Shown here: positions 41,941 to 50,296 of the stretch, piece by piece
How positions within the stretch are numbered: position 1 is the stretch's first letter
Layout: each line of letters begins with the position of its first letter
Origin: Bacteroides mediterraneensis
GTDB taxonomy: Bacteria > Bacteroidota > Bacteroidia > Bacteroidales > Bacteroidaceae
Assembly (NCBI RefSeq): GCF_900128455.1
Contig: NZ_LT635783.1
Location: 3,904,359 to 3,968,358, forward strand
Reading direction: 5' to 3'
Length of the DNA stretch: 64,000 nucleotides
Notes under the pieces: generated by a model
What the model saw: only the letters and a program-made list of their open reading frames with translations
Database searches by the model: none
Told to the model about the DNA's origin: nothing
Made by a program: the position numbers and the translations under genes

Positions 41941-43431
41941 ATGGCCGGAATAAAATCTTTGGCAAAGGATACTGCCATTTATGGGCTGAGCAGTATCGTC
42001 GGACGTTTTTTGAATTATTTGCTGGTACCTCTCTATACGGCAGTGCTCCCTGCCGCTTCCGGGGGATATGGGGTGGTATCGAATGTATATGCTTATACGG
42101 CACTGATTCTGGTGTTGCTGACTTTTGGCATGGAGACGGGATTCTTCCGTTTCGCCAACAAGTCGGACGAGGATGCCGGGAAGGTGTATGCCAACTCCCT
42201 GCTGTTTGTGGGAGGACTTTCGTTGCTGTTTGTCGTGCTGTGCATGGTTTTCCTGCATCCGCTTTCTGCCTTGCTGGAATACCCGGATCATCCGGATTAC
42301 ATTGCCATGATGGTATGTGTGGTGGCACTCGATTCTTTCCAGTGCATACCCTTTGCTTATCTGCGTTATAAGAAACGCCCTATCAAGTTCGCTTCCATCA
42401 AGTTGCTGAACATTGTGGGAAACATTCTGTTGAACCTCTTTTTCCTGCTCGTCTGTCCGTGGCTGAATGTCCATGCTCCAGAGACGGTAAACTGGTTCTA
42501 TAATCCGGACTATCTGGTGGGTTACATCTTCGTGTCCAACCTGATTATGTCGGCCTTGCAGATGTTTTTCTTTATTCCGGAACTGCGCGGGGTATCCTAT
42601 CGCATGGACAAGGTGCTGATGAAGCGCATGGTAAACTATTCTTTCCCGATATTGATATTTGGGCTGGTAGGTATCCTGAACCAGACGGTCGACAAGATGA
42701 TTTATCCTTATCTGTTCGACGACCGTTCGGAAGGGTTGGTGCAGCTGGGTATATACAGTGCCACGAGTAAGGTGGCGCTGGTCATGGCGATGTTCACACA
42801 GGCTTTCCGCTATGCTTACGAACCGTTCGTCTTTGGCAAGAACAAGGATGCAGACAGTAAGAAAGTCTACTCTTCGGCGATGAAGTTCTTCTTTATTTTC
42901 TCTTTACTGGCCTTTCTGGCGGTGATGGGCTACATGGATATCCTGAAATACATGGTGGCTTCCGACTATTGGGAGGGATTGAGCGTAGTGGCTATCGTCA
43001 TGCTGGCCGAGATTTTCAAGGGCATCTATTTTAATCTTTCTTTCTGGTACAAACTGACCGATGAAACCTACTGGGGTGCTTATTTTTCCTTGATTGGCTG
43101 TGTCGTGATTCTGGGGCTGAATATCTGGCTGGTACCGACCTATGGATATGTGGCCTCTGCTTGGGCTTCAGTGGCAGGCTACGGAGTGATTACCTTGCTG
43201 TCTTATTTCATCGGACAGAAAAAGTATCCGGTGAGTTACCCTTTGAAGGATATGACACTTTATCTGATTGTCGCTGTGGTACTCTATATGCTCTCACAAG
43301 AAACACCGATTGCGAACCTTTGGTTGCGTTTGGCTTACCGCACAATATTAATATTGGTGTTTATTGCGTTTATTATCAAAAAAGACTTACCTTTAAGGAC
43401 TTTACCTTTTGTCGGCCGTTTCTTCCGGTAA
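41941..43431 (+). CDS. Oligosaccharide flippase-family membrane protein (MOP superfamily)
   Basis: A 496-residue inner membrane protein with about 14 helices. It starts SLAKDTAIYGLSSIVGRFLNYLL, typical of Wzx-like polysaccharide exporters, and has GFFRFANKSDEDAGKVYANSL and the conserved middle FGLVGILNQTVDKMIYPYLF. It is the second flippase of the window and stands apart from glycosyltransferases, directly after ruvB. It may serve a glycan made by genes elsewhere, such as the general protein O-glycosylation or cell-wall precursor route; this is not shown by the sequence. Confidence 0.9.
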   Translation: MAGIKSLAKDTAIYGLSSIVGRFLNYLLVPLYTAVLPAASGGYGVVSNVYAYTALILVLLTFGMETGFFRFANKSDEDAGKVYANSLLFVGGLSLLFVVLCMVFLHPLSALLEYPDHPDYIAMMVCVVALDSFQCIPFAYLRYKKRPIKFASIKLLNIVGNILLNLFFLLVCPWLNVHAPETVNWFYNPDYLVGYIFVSNLIMSALQMFFFIPELRGVSYRMDKVLMKRMVNYSFPILIFGLVGILNQTVDKMIYPYLFDDRSEGLVQLGIYSATSKVALVMAMFTQAFRYAYEPFVFGKNKDADSKKVYSSAMKFFFIFSLLAFLAVMGYMDILKYMVASDYWEGLSVVAIVMLAEIFKGIYFNLSFWYKLTDETYWGAYFSLIGCVVILGLNIWLVPTYGYVASAWASVAGYGVITLLSYFIGQKKYPVSYPLKDMTLYLIVAVVLYMLSQETPIANLWLRLAYRTILILVFIAFIIKKDLPLRTLPFVGRFFR

Positions 43432-43474
43432 CAGGCAAGAGGAGTAACTTATCAAGTAACCAAATCGGGCTGTT

Positions 43475-44833
43475 ATGGAACTAGGGAACAAACGAAAATT
43501 TCTGCTTCGTAAATTTTTCAATGAATATCTGGACTTGAACCGGAGCAAAGAGGATGAGCAGCTGACCGTGGAAACCATCCGCAACGGGGTGGAGTTTAAG
43601 GGAACCAACTTGTGGGTTCTGATTTTTGCCACGTTCATCGCTTCATTGGGTTTGAATGTCAATTCTACGGCTGTCATCATCGGTGCCATGCTGATATCCC
43701 CATTGATGGGACCTATCATGGGAGTCGGACTTTCCATCGGCTTGAACGATTTTGAGCTGATGAAACGTTCCTTGAAAAGCTATCTGGTGGCCACGTTGTT
43801 CAGTGTCACTACTGCCACAATTTATTTTGCCTTTACTCCGTTGGATGAAGTGCAGTCGGAATTGCTGGCCCGTACGTCGCCCACTATCTACGACGTATTC
43901 ATTGCTTTGGTCGGCGGGTTGGCCGGTATTGTGGCTTTGGCTACCAAAGAGAAGGGAAATGTGATTCCGGGCGTAGCCATTGCTACGGCGTTGATGCCCC
44001 CTTTGTGTACGGCTGGGTTCGGGCTGGCTACAGGGAACCTGTTGTATTTTCTGGGAGCTTTCTATTTGTATTTCATCAATTCCGTTTTTATCAGTCTGGC
44101 CACTTACATCGGGGTGCGTGTGATGCATTTCCAACGCAAGCAGTTTGTGGACAAGGCCCGTGAGAAACTGGTGAAGCGCTATATTATCTGGATAACGGTA
44201 GGTACCATGTGTCCGGCTGTATACCTTACCTATAACATTGTGCGGGAAACCTTCTATCAGACCTCTGCCAGTCATTTTATTACCGAGGAGCTGCAGTTCC
44301 CCGATTCTCAAATCCTGAGCCGTGAAGTTTCGTACGACAAGCGGGAGATAAAGGTCGTATTGATTGGCAAGGAAGTGTCGAAGGAGCAGATTGCCGCCGC
44401 ACAGCACCGTTTGCCCGATTATAACCTGGCCAAGACCAATCTGGTGGTATTCCAGGGTATGGGAGACGGTAATGCTGTAGACATCAGTAACATCAAGTCG
44501 ATGGTAATGGAAGACTTTTATCGGAACAGTGAGAAGCGTTTGAAGGAACAAGAGGCAGCGATTGACACCTTGCATAAACAGCTGGCTGATTTCTCTGGCT
44601 CGGATTGGCTGGGAAAGCAGCTGGGGCAGGAAATCAAGGTTCTTTTCCCGGAAATCAAGACCTTGTCCGTTTCCAAGAGTCTGCGCTTGTCTGTGGATAG
44701 TTCCTGTGTCGATACACTGACATACGCGATTATCGACTGTCAGCGGGTGCCCGACCAGAAAAGTAAGGAAAAAATAGTGAAATGGCTGAAAGCCAAGACG
44801 GGAGACACCCATTTGAGACTGATTGTAGAATAA
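43475..44833 (+). CDS. DUF389 / TIGR00341 family membrane protein
   Basis: A 452-residue protein of unknown function. The N-terminal part leads into five or more helices (residues 50-260) with the family stretch NSTAVIIGAMLISPLMGPIMGVG and a second conserved patch GVAIATALMPPLCTAGFGLA. Residues 270-452 are soluble, with a putative coiled coil (KRLKEQEAAIDTLHKQLADF). It lies 43 bases after the flippase and ends at a strong bidirectional terminator. No function should be assigned. Confidence 0.92.
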   Translation: MELGNKRKFLLRKFFNEYLDLNRSKEDEQLTVETIRNGVEFKGTNLWVLIFATFIASLGLNVNSTAVIIGAMLISPLMGPIMGVGLSIGLNDFELMKRSLKSYLVATLFSVTTATIYFAFTPLDEVQSELLARTSPTIYDVFIALVGGLAGIVALATKEKGNVIPGVAIATALMPPLCTAGFGLATGNLLYFLGAFYLYFINSVFISLATYIGVRVMHFQRKQFVDKAREKLVKRYIIWITVGTMCPAVYLTYNIVRETFYQTSASHFITEELQFPDSQILSREVSYDKREIKVVLIGKEVSKEQIAAAQHRLPDYNLAKTNLVVFQGMGDGNAVDISNIKSMVMEDFYRNSEKRLKEQEAAIDTLHKQLADFSGSDWLGKQLGQEIKVLFPEIKTLSVSKSLRLSVDSSCVDTLTYAIIDCQRVPDQKSKEKIVKWLKAKTGDTHLRLIVE

Positions 44834-44846
44834 CGGGTGAGGGGGT

Positions 44847-44891
44847 AAAAAAAACGTAAATACGTTTGAGTTGAAGCGCATTTACGTTTTT
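44847..44891. terminator. Bidirectional terminator
   Basis: AAAACGTAAAT (44851-44861) pairs exactly with ATTTACGTTTT (44880-44890). An A-run precedes and a T follows. It separates the convergent DUF389 and NigD-like genes. Confidence 0.8.
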
Positions 44892-44909
44892 GGGAAGGCT
44901 TTTGATGCC

Positions 44910-45665
44910 TTATTTTACTTTCTGTATATTCCGGATAGAAGTGACTTCTGTGGCTTGAGGATTAGTGGCTTTTCGGGTACAATAGTCGAACTCGGCCGAT
45001 TTTTCTCCACTAAATGAATTCCATTTCAAGGTCAGTTTCACGGTCTTTCCCTGTGTATCGGGCAGTCCGTCCAGCTTGAACGCAACCAGTCCGTCTCCCA
45101 TTCTTCCGTTTATGTCGCCAAAGGCGTTATGGCAGAATTCCACTTCATAGGCGTTATCCGGATTTTGTGTACTGATTAAGTTTACAAAATGCGGTTGGCC
45201 GTTTCCCCATCGGGTAGCGAAACGAAGTGTCAGGTATCCGTCTTCCGCGATTGTGACCCAGTCGTTGAGGATTTCTACCGGATCGTTTCCGTACGTTTCA
45301 AGGTTTGCTTCTTCTCCCAAGTTCGGCGCCATCGGTTTCGTCAGAATGCTGTCAATCCAGTTGACGAAGACCGCTTTGTCGTATTCTTGTGGAGCTTCCT
45401 TCGAAAAGTCAAAATTGGTCAGTGCTCTGACTTCTTTGTCACCAAAAGGAGAGGTGATCATGTTTACTGGGCGTAGGGTTGTACTGTCGTCGAGTTGCAG
45501 GTAGGGGGTATTGTCGGCACTCAGTTTTACGGTGACCAATGCGTTGGCATAATAATGTGAAAGGTAGAAATCATTGTCATCATTCTGGCAAGACTGGAGT
45601 CCCATAGTGAAGCATACACCCATTATGAACATGAAACCCTTGTAGATAAGCGATAGCGTTTTCAT
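44910..45665 (-). CDS. NigD-like lipoprotein
   Basis: A 251-residue lipoprotein (Cys in LQSCQNDDNDF) of the NigD-like family, named after a gene in the Prevotella nigrescin operon; the function is unknown. The N-terminal OB-like part has YYANALVTVKLSADNTPYLQ and LDDSTTLRPVNM, the usual NigD opening. The C-terminal beta domain has GYLTLRFATRWGNGQPHFVNL and VAFKLDGLPDTQGKTVKLTL with FDYCTRKA. It is monocistronic, bounded by a terminator on one side and a tRNA on the other. Confidence 0.88.
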   Translation of the reverse strand: MKTLSLIYKGFMFIMGVCFTMGLQSCQNDDNDFYLSHYYANALVTVKLSADNTPYLQLDDSTTLRPVNMITSPFGDKEVRALTNFDFSKEAPQEYDKAVFVNWIDSILTKPMAPNLGEEANLETYGNDPVEILNDWVTIAEDGYLTLRFATRWGNGQPHFVNLISTQNPDNAYEVEFCHNAFGDINGRMGDGLVAFKLDGLPDTQGKTVKLTLKWNSFSGEKSAEFDYCTRKATNPQATEVTSIRNIQKVK

Positions 45666-45775
45666 AATGCATTCTTTTAAGTTATTTCTTTTGTCATTTT
45701 ATGTATAAAATGCATAATACGCTGGATTCCTGCACGTCAAATAGTTAAATGGTGTTGCATTTTACAATGGTGCAT

Positions 45776-45805
45776 AAAAAAAGCAGCTACGGAATCCGTA
45801 ACTGC
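45776..45805 (-). terminator. Terminator of the tRNA gene
   Basis: Read on the minus strand, GCAGTTACGG pairs with CCGTAGCTGC (one G-U) and is followed by seven T. It lies 14 bases after the tRNA 3' end. Confidence 0.7.
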
Positions 45806-45818
45806 CTACAACTGAGAG

Positions 45819-45892
45819 TGGACCAGCCTGGGCTTGAACCAGGGACCTCCAGATTATGAGTCTGTTGCTCTAACCAACTGAGCTACAAGTCC
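45819..45892 (-). tRNA. tRNA with CAT anticodon (elongator Met, or Ile2)
   Basis: A 74-base cloverleaf: acceptor GGACTTG/CTGGTCC, D stem GCTC/GAGC, anticodon loop CTCATAA, T arm CCTGG-TTCAAGC-CCAGG, discriminator A; CCA is not encoded. The acceptor has a T-T mismatch at pair 6-67 and the anticodon stem an A-G at 27-43. A CAT anticodon occurs both in elongator tRNA-Met and in the lysidine-modified tRNA-Ile2, which I cannot separate by eye; tRNA-fMet is unlikely because pair 1-72 is G-C. Confidence 0.93.
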
Positions 45893-45923
45893 GAAATCCA
45901 AATAAAGGTTTGGAAATGCGGTA

Positions 45924-45931
45924 CAAAAGTA
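45924..45931 (-). promoter_or_regulatory. Predicted -7 element of the tRNA gene
   Basis: The minus strand reads TACTTTTG about 31 bases before the tRNA 5' end, with TTGC at the -33 position after a 19-base spacer. Confidence 0.5.
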
Positions 45932-46015
45932 ATGGTTTGGCATGAAATCTGCAACATTTGGCTAGAAAAAAATGATAAAAAAAACTAATGGGAAAGATGC
46001 ATTCAATATATATTG

Positions 46016-46023
46016 TATTTTTG
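46016..46023 (+). promoter_or_regulatory. Predicted -7 element of the calcium ATPase operon
   Basis: TATTTTTG, 28 bases before the ATPase ATG; no convincing -33 box. Confidence 0.45.
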
Positions 46024-46051
46024 CAGATATTAATTTTTAACTTTTAGACGT

Positions 46052-48682
46052 ATGTCACAAAATATGCATGACTCTCATTTCAAGGGATTAACCGATCAGG
46101 AAGTCCTTCAAAATCGTCAAAAATATGGGACTAACTTGTTGACCCCTCCTAAACGTCCTTCCATTTTTAAACTTTACTTGGAAAAGTTTCAAGATCCGGT
46201 AATCAAGATTTTGTTGGTGGCCGCGGCCTTTTCTTTATTGATTTCTGTGATTGAAAATGAATATGCCGAGACCATCGGTATCTTTTTTGCTATCTTTCTG
46301 GCTACGGGAATCGGGTTTTATTTTGAATATGATGCTAACAAGAAGTTCGATTTGCTGAATGCCGTGGGAGAGGAAACGCCGGTGATGGTGATTCGTAACG
46401 GGAAGGTACATGAAATTCCCAGAAAAGATGTGGTAGTGGGAGATATTGTCATTCTGAATACGGGTGATGAAATTCCGGCGGATGGAACGTTGTTGGAGGC
46501 GGTGTCACTGCAAGTGAATGAATCCAGTCTGACGGGTGAGCTGATGGTCAATAAGACGACGGATGAAGCACATTTTGATGATGAAGCCACTTATCCGTCG
46601 AATACGGTGATGCGTGGAACGACAGTGACAGACGGTCATGGGGTGATGCAGGTGGAGAAAGTCGGTGATGCGACTGAAATCGGTAAGGTGGCACGCCAGG
46701 CTACGGAACAGAGTCAGGAACAGACACCTTTGAACCTGCAGCTCACGAAACTGGCTAATCTGATAGGAAAAGCCGGCTTTACGATTGCGATATTGACTTT
46801 CGTCATTTTTACCGCAAAAGATTTGTATGCATATCTGAGTATGACAGAAGTGACCGACTGGCATCAGTGGTTGGTCATCGCGCAGATAGTATTGAAATAT
46901 TTTATGATGGCCGTGACTCTGATTGTGGTAGCTGTACCCGAAGGGTTGCCGATGAGTGTGACGCTGAGTCTGGCATTGAATATGCGCCGTATGCTAAAAA
47001 CCAATAACCTAGTTCGCAAGATGCATGCTTGCGAAACCATGGGAGCGATTACGGTGATTTGTACGGATAAGACGGGTACGCTTACACAGAACCTGATGCA
47101 GGTGTATGATGCACAACTGGATGAGAATCAGAAAGATTTGATAGCCGAAGGAATTGCAACCAATTCGACTGCCTTTTTGGAGGAAAAAGAAGATGGAAAA
47201 CCGTCGGGCGTAGGAAATCCTACAGAAGTGGCTTTGCTGCTTTGGCTGAACGGACAAGGACAGGATTACATTGCTTTGAGAAATCAGGCGAAGGTGGTCA
47301 GTCAGCTGACTTTCTCCACGGAAAGAAAATATATGGCTACGCTGGTAGATTCTGCCGTACGGAAAGTCCGTATTCTGTATGTGAAGGGTGCTCCTGAAAT
47401 TGTGATGGGAAAATGCGGGATGGATGAAAGTCGGATACAACAGTATAACGCACAGCTTCTGGCCTATCAGAACCAGGCCATGCGTACTTTGGGAGTAGCC
47501 TATAAGGTGATATCGGAAGGTGCCGGCACGGATTGTGCGGAACTGGTGAAAGAAGGCGGGTTGACTTTTTTAGGTATCTTTGCCATCAGCGACCCGATTC
47601 GTCCCGACGTGCCGGATGCGGTAAAGAAATGCCAGTCTGCCGGTATTCGGGTGAAAATTGTGACGGGAGATACACCGGGTACAGCCACGGAAATTGCCCG
47701 TCAGATAGGTCTGTGGACTCCGGAAGATACAGAACGAAACCGGATTACGGGAGTAGAATTTGCCGCCTTGAGTGATGAGGAAGCATTGGAAAGAGTGGTT
47801 GATTTGAAAGTAATGAGCCGTGCGCGTCCGATGGACAAGCAGCGTCTGGTACAGTTGCTTCAGCAGAAAGGTGAAGTAGTGGCCGTGACGGGAGATGGTA
47901 CGAACGATGCGCCGGCATTGAATCATGCGCAAGTAGGCCTTTCCATGGGTACGGGTACATCGGTTGCGAAAGAGGCCAGTGATATCACGTTGCTGGATGA
48001 TTCTTTCCACAGCATCGCTACTGCCGTGATGTGGGGGCGTTCACTGTATAAAAACATCCAGCGTTTTATTGTCTTCCAGCTGACCATTAATGTGGTGGCT
48101 CTGCTTAGTGTGTTATTGGGTGCTTTCCTGGGTACGGCGCTTCCTTTGACGGTGACTCAGATGCTGTGGGTGAACCTGATTATGGATACCTTTGCAGCCA
48201 TGGCATTGGCTTCTATTTCTCCGAGCATGGATGTCATGAACGAGAAGCCTCGTAAACGTACTGACTTTATCATTACTCCGGCCATGCGGAAAAATATTTT
48301 TGGGGTAGGGGCTGCTTTCCTTCTTATTCTGATGGGACTGCTTTCCTTCTTCAATAATATGCCAGGTGGAATGGATGTGCATCATCTGACCATTTTCTTT
48401 ACGATTTTTGTGATGTTGCAATTCTGGAATCTGTTCAATGCCAGTGTATTCGGAACCAATCATTCTATATTCAAGGATGCCAGTCATGCAATGGGCATGT
48501 TGGGTGTGGCTTTAATCATCTTGGTTGGGCAATTCATTATTGTGACCGTAGGAGGAAAAGTGTTCCGGACAGAGCCTTTGTCTGTGATGGAATGGGTTTA
48601 TATCATTGCCGGAACGTCTTTGGTACTTTGGGTTGGTGAAGTTTGGCGAGGAATCAAGCGGGTAGCGCAAAAAAATAAATAA
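46052..48682 (+). CDS. Calcium-translocating P-type ATPase (PMCA type)
   Basis: Exports Ca2+ across the inner membrane using ATP. The 876-residue protein has the cation ATPase N-terminal domain (FKGLTDQEVLQNRQKYGTN), the actuator loop ESSLTGELM (TGES variant TGEL) and the M4 motif VAVPEGLPMSVTLSLA. Phosphorylated Asp339 is in ICTDKTGTLTQ, the hinge is GDGTNDAPAL, and M6 has NLIMDTFAAMALA with the second Ca2+-binding group. About ten helices in all. Calcium specificity is by motif pattern (PEGLP and NLIMD). The next gene begins on the very next base. Confidence 0.95.
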   Translation: MSQNMHDSHFKGLTDQEVLQNRQKYGTNLLTPPKRPSIFKLYLEKFQDPVIKILLVAAAFSLLISVIENEYAETIGIFFAIFLATGIGFYFEYDANKKFDLLNAVGEETPVMVIRNGKVHEIPRKDVVVGDIVILNTGDEIPADGTLLEAVSLQVNESSLTGELMVNKTTDEAHFDDEATYPSNTVMRGTTVTDGHGVMQVEKVGDATEIGKVARQATEQSQEQTPLNLQLTKLANLIGKAGFTIAILTFVIFTAKDLYAYLSMTEVTDWHQWLVIAQIVLKYFMMAVTLIVVAVPEGLPMSVTLSLALNMRRMLKTNNLVRKMHACETMGAITVICTDKTGTLTQNLMQVYDAQLDENQKDLIAEGIATNSTAFLEEKEDGKPSGVGNPTEVALLLWLNGQGQDYIALRNQAKVVSQLTFSTERKYMATLVDSAVRKVRILYVKGAPEIVMGKCGMDESRIQQYNAQLLAYQNQAMRTLGVAYKVISEGAGTDCAELVKEGGLTFLGIFAISDPIRPDVPDAVKKCQSAGIRVKIVTGDTPGTATEIARQIGLWTPEDTERNRITGVEFAALSDEEALERVVDLKVMSRARPMDKQRLVQLLQQKGEVVAVTGDGTNDAPALNHAQVGLSMGTGTSVAKEASDITLLDDSFHSIATAVMWGRSLYKNIQRFIVFQLTINVVALLSVLLGAFLGTALPLTVTQMLWVNLIMDTFAAMALASISPSMDVMNEKPRKRTDFIITPAMRKNIFGVGAAFLLILMGLLSFFNNMPGGMDVHHLTIFFTIFVMLQFWNLFNASVFGTNHSIFKDASHAMGMLGVALIILVGQFIIVTVGGKVFRTEPLSVMEWVYIIAGTSLVLWVGEVWRGIKRVAQKNK

Positions 48683-49303
48683 ATGAGTCGATTTAAAAAT
48701 ATCATATTTGATTTAGGTGGTGTACTTTTGGACCTGGATGTAGCCGGGTGTATGGAGGAACTGGAACAAATTGGCTTGCACAAAGTCCGGGAGTGGATGA
48801 CGGGTACCAATGAATCTGGTTTCTTCAAAGATTATGAGGCGGGTATGCTGACCACTGTTCAGTTTCGGGAGCACATCGGTCAATGGACCGGTTGTTCTCT
48901 TCCAGATGCGGAAATTGATAGAATCTGGAACCGTATGCTGAAAGATATTCCGGCACATAAACTTGATTTGTTGTGGAAGTTGAGAAAAGATTATATTTTA
49001 TATTTGTTGAGTAATACGAACGAGTTGCATTGGCAGGAATGTACCGGTAAGTTTGCGTACAAAGGCAGGCAGGTGCAGGACTATTTCGCCCGTATTTTCC
49101 TCTCTTTCCAGATGCATCTGGTAAAACCTGATACGGAAATTTTCCGGAAAGTGCTGAAAGAAGCCGGGTTGATGGCGGAGGAAACCCTTTTTGTGGATGA
49201 TTCGGAGGTGAATTGTCGGGCTGCCGCTTCTTTGGGAATAAATGTGTTTCATTATATTCCTGGTGATGATTTAGCTGTGCAACTTCAAAAAATCATTGAA
49301 TAA
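48683..49303 (+). CDS. HAD family hydrolase
   Basis: A 206-residue phosphatase-like protein of HAD subclass IA. Motif I is IIFDLGGVLLDLD (nucleophile Asp and acid Asp at the +2 position are both apparent as F-D-L-G-G), motif II is LYLLSNTNELH, the Lys of motif III is in HLVKPDTEIFRKV, and motif IV is LFVDDSEVNCRAA. The GGVL form of motif I, with Gly where most phosphatases have Asp, is seen in YihX-like sugar phosphatases. The start codon directly follows the ATPase stop. Natural substrate unknown. Confidence 0.92.
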   Translation: MSRFKNIIFDLGGVLLDLDVAGCMEELEQIGLHKVREWMTGTNESGFFKDYEAGMLTTVQFREHIGQWTGCSLPDAEIDRIWNRMLKDIPAHKLDLLWKLRKDYILYLLSNTNELHWQECTGKFAYKGRQVQDYFARIFLSFQMHLVKPDTEIFRKVLKEAGLMAEETLFVDDSEVNCRAAASLGINVFHYIPGDDLAVQLQKIIE

Positions 49304-49305
49304 GA

Positions 49306-50238
49306 ATGGAAATAGTTACGGATGCTACCGCCACCAATCTTCCAGCCTGCGTAGCGACGATAGGTTGTTTTGATGGCGTACACAGAGGACATCAATATCT
49401 GATTGAACAGGTTCATAATATAGCGAAAGCAGAAGGTCTTGCTTCTTGCTTGATTACGTTCACACGTCATCCGCGGCAGGTGTTGGATGCCAACTACCAG
49501 CCTCGTTTGCTTACATGTTTGTCGCAGAAGATAGAATGTTTCGAACAGACTCCCATAGAATATTGCGTGTTGTTGCCTTTTACTAAGGAACTGTCTTTAC
49601 TCTCGGCCCGTGAGTTTATGACTATTTTGCATGACGTGTACCACGTACAGACACTTTTTGTAGGGTATGACCATCATTTTGGCCATGGAAAGGGAGAAGG
49701 TTACCAGGAATATTGCCGGTACGGACAAGAGCTAGGGATGCGGGTCATGCAGTCTAAGGCATTGGTAGAAGAAGGTGTTTCCATCAGCTCTACCTTGATT
49801 CGCTCATGTCTGGCGGAGGGAAATGTGAAACAGGCTAACTTGTATTTGGGATATAATTATTATCTGAACGGCAGGGTAGTGGATGGCCGCAAGCTAGGAC
49901 GTACACTTGGTTTTCCGACAGCCAATCTTCAACCCTTGTGTACTGATAAATTGCTTCCTGCGACAGGCGTGTATGCGGTTTATGTGTATGTGGGGAAGGA
50001 GCGTTATGCCGGTATGTTGAATATTGGAAGCTGCCCTACAGTAAATGAAGACAATCAGACTGTAAGTATAGAAGTGCATATCTTGAACTTTTTAGGTGAC
50101 ATTTATGAGGAACTGATTAAGGTGGAGTTTGTGGATTATGTACGTCCGGAAGTGAAATTTGAAAATGTAGAGGAGCTGACTCGGCAGTTGCAACGCGACC
50201 GGGTGGCAGTGAAAAATCTTTTGAATCTAAAGGATTAA
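49306..50238 (+). CDS. ribF: Bifunctional riboflavin kinase / FAD synthetase
   Basis: Makes FMN and FAD from riboflavin. The 310-residue protein has the N-terminal nucleotidyl-transferase domain with GCFDGVHRGHQYLIEQ and SSTLIRSCLAEGNVKQAN, and a C-terminal riboflavin kinase barrel with GRTLGFPTANL, LPATGVYAVYV and VNEDNQTVSIEVHILNF. Length is normal. It lies 2 bases after the HAD gene, so it is in the same unit as the ATPase. Confidence 0.97.
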   Translation: MEIVTDATATNLPACVATIGCFDGVHRGHQYLIEQVHNIAKAEGLASCLITFTRHPRQVLDANYQPRLLTCLSQKIECFEQTPIEYCVLLPFTKELSLLSAREFMTILHDVYHVQTLFVGYDHHFGHGKGEGYQEYCRYGQELGMRVMQSKALVEEGVSISSTLIRSCLAEGNVKQANLYLGYNYYLNGRVVDGRKLGRTLGFPTANLQPLCTDKLLPATGVYAVYVYVGKERYAGMLNIGSCPTVNEDNQTVSIEVHILNFLGDIYEELIKVEFVDYVRPEVKFENVEELTRQLQRDRVAVKNLLNLKD

Positions 50239-50242
50239 ACTG

Positions 50243-50273
50243 TTGGGCTGCATCTGATTTGTCCGTATCTTTG
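50243..50273 (+). promoter_or_regulatory. Predicted promoter of the DEAD-box helicase gene
   Basis: TTGG (50243-50246), a 19-base spacer and TATCTTTG (50266-50273). The -7 box is perfect for TAnnTTTG; the -33 box matches TTTG at three of four positions only loosely. Confidence 0.5.
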
Positions 50274-50296
50274 CAGCAAATTAGATAATTGAATTG

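Noticed and set aside
43643..44881. 412-codon open frame on the minus strand
   Set aside because: Antisense to the DUF389 gene and runs through its terminator.
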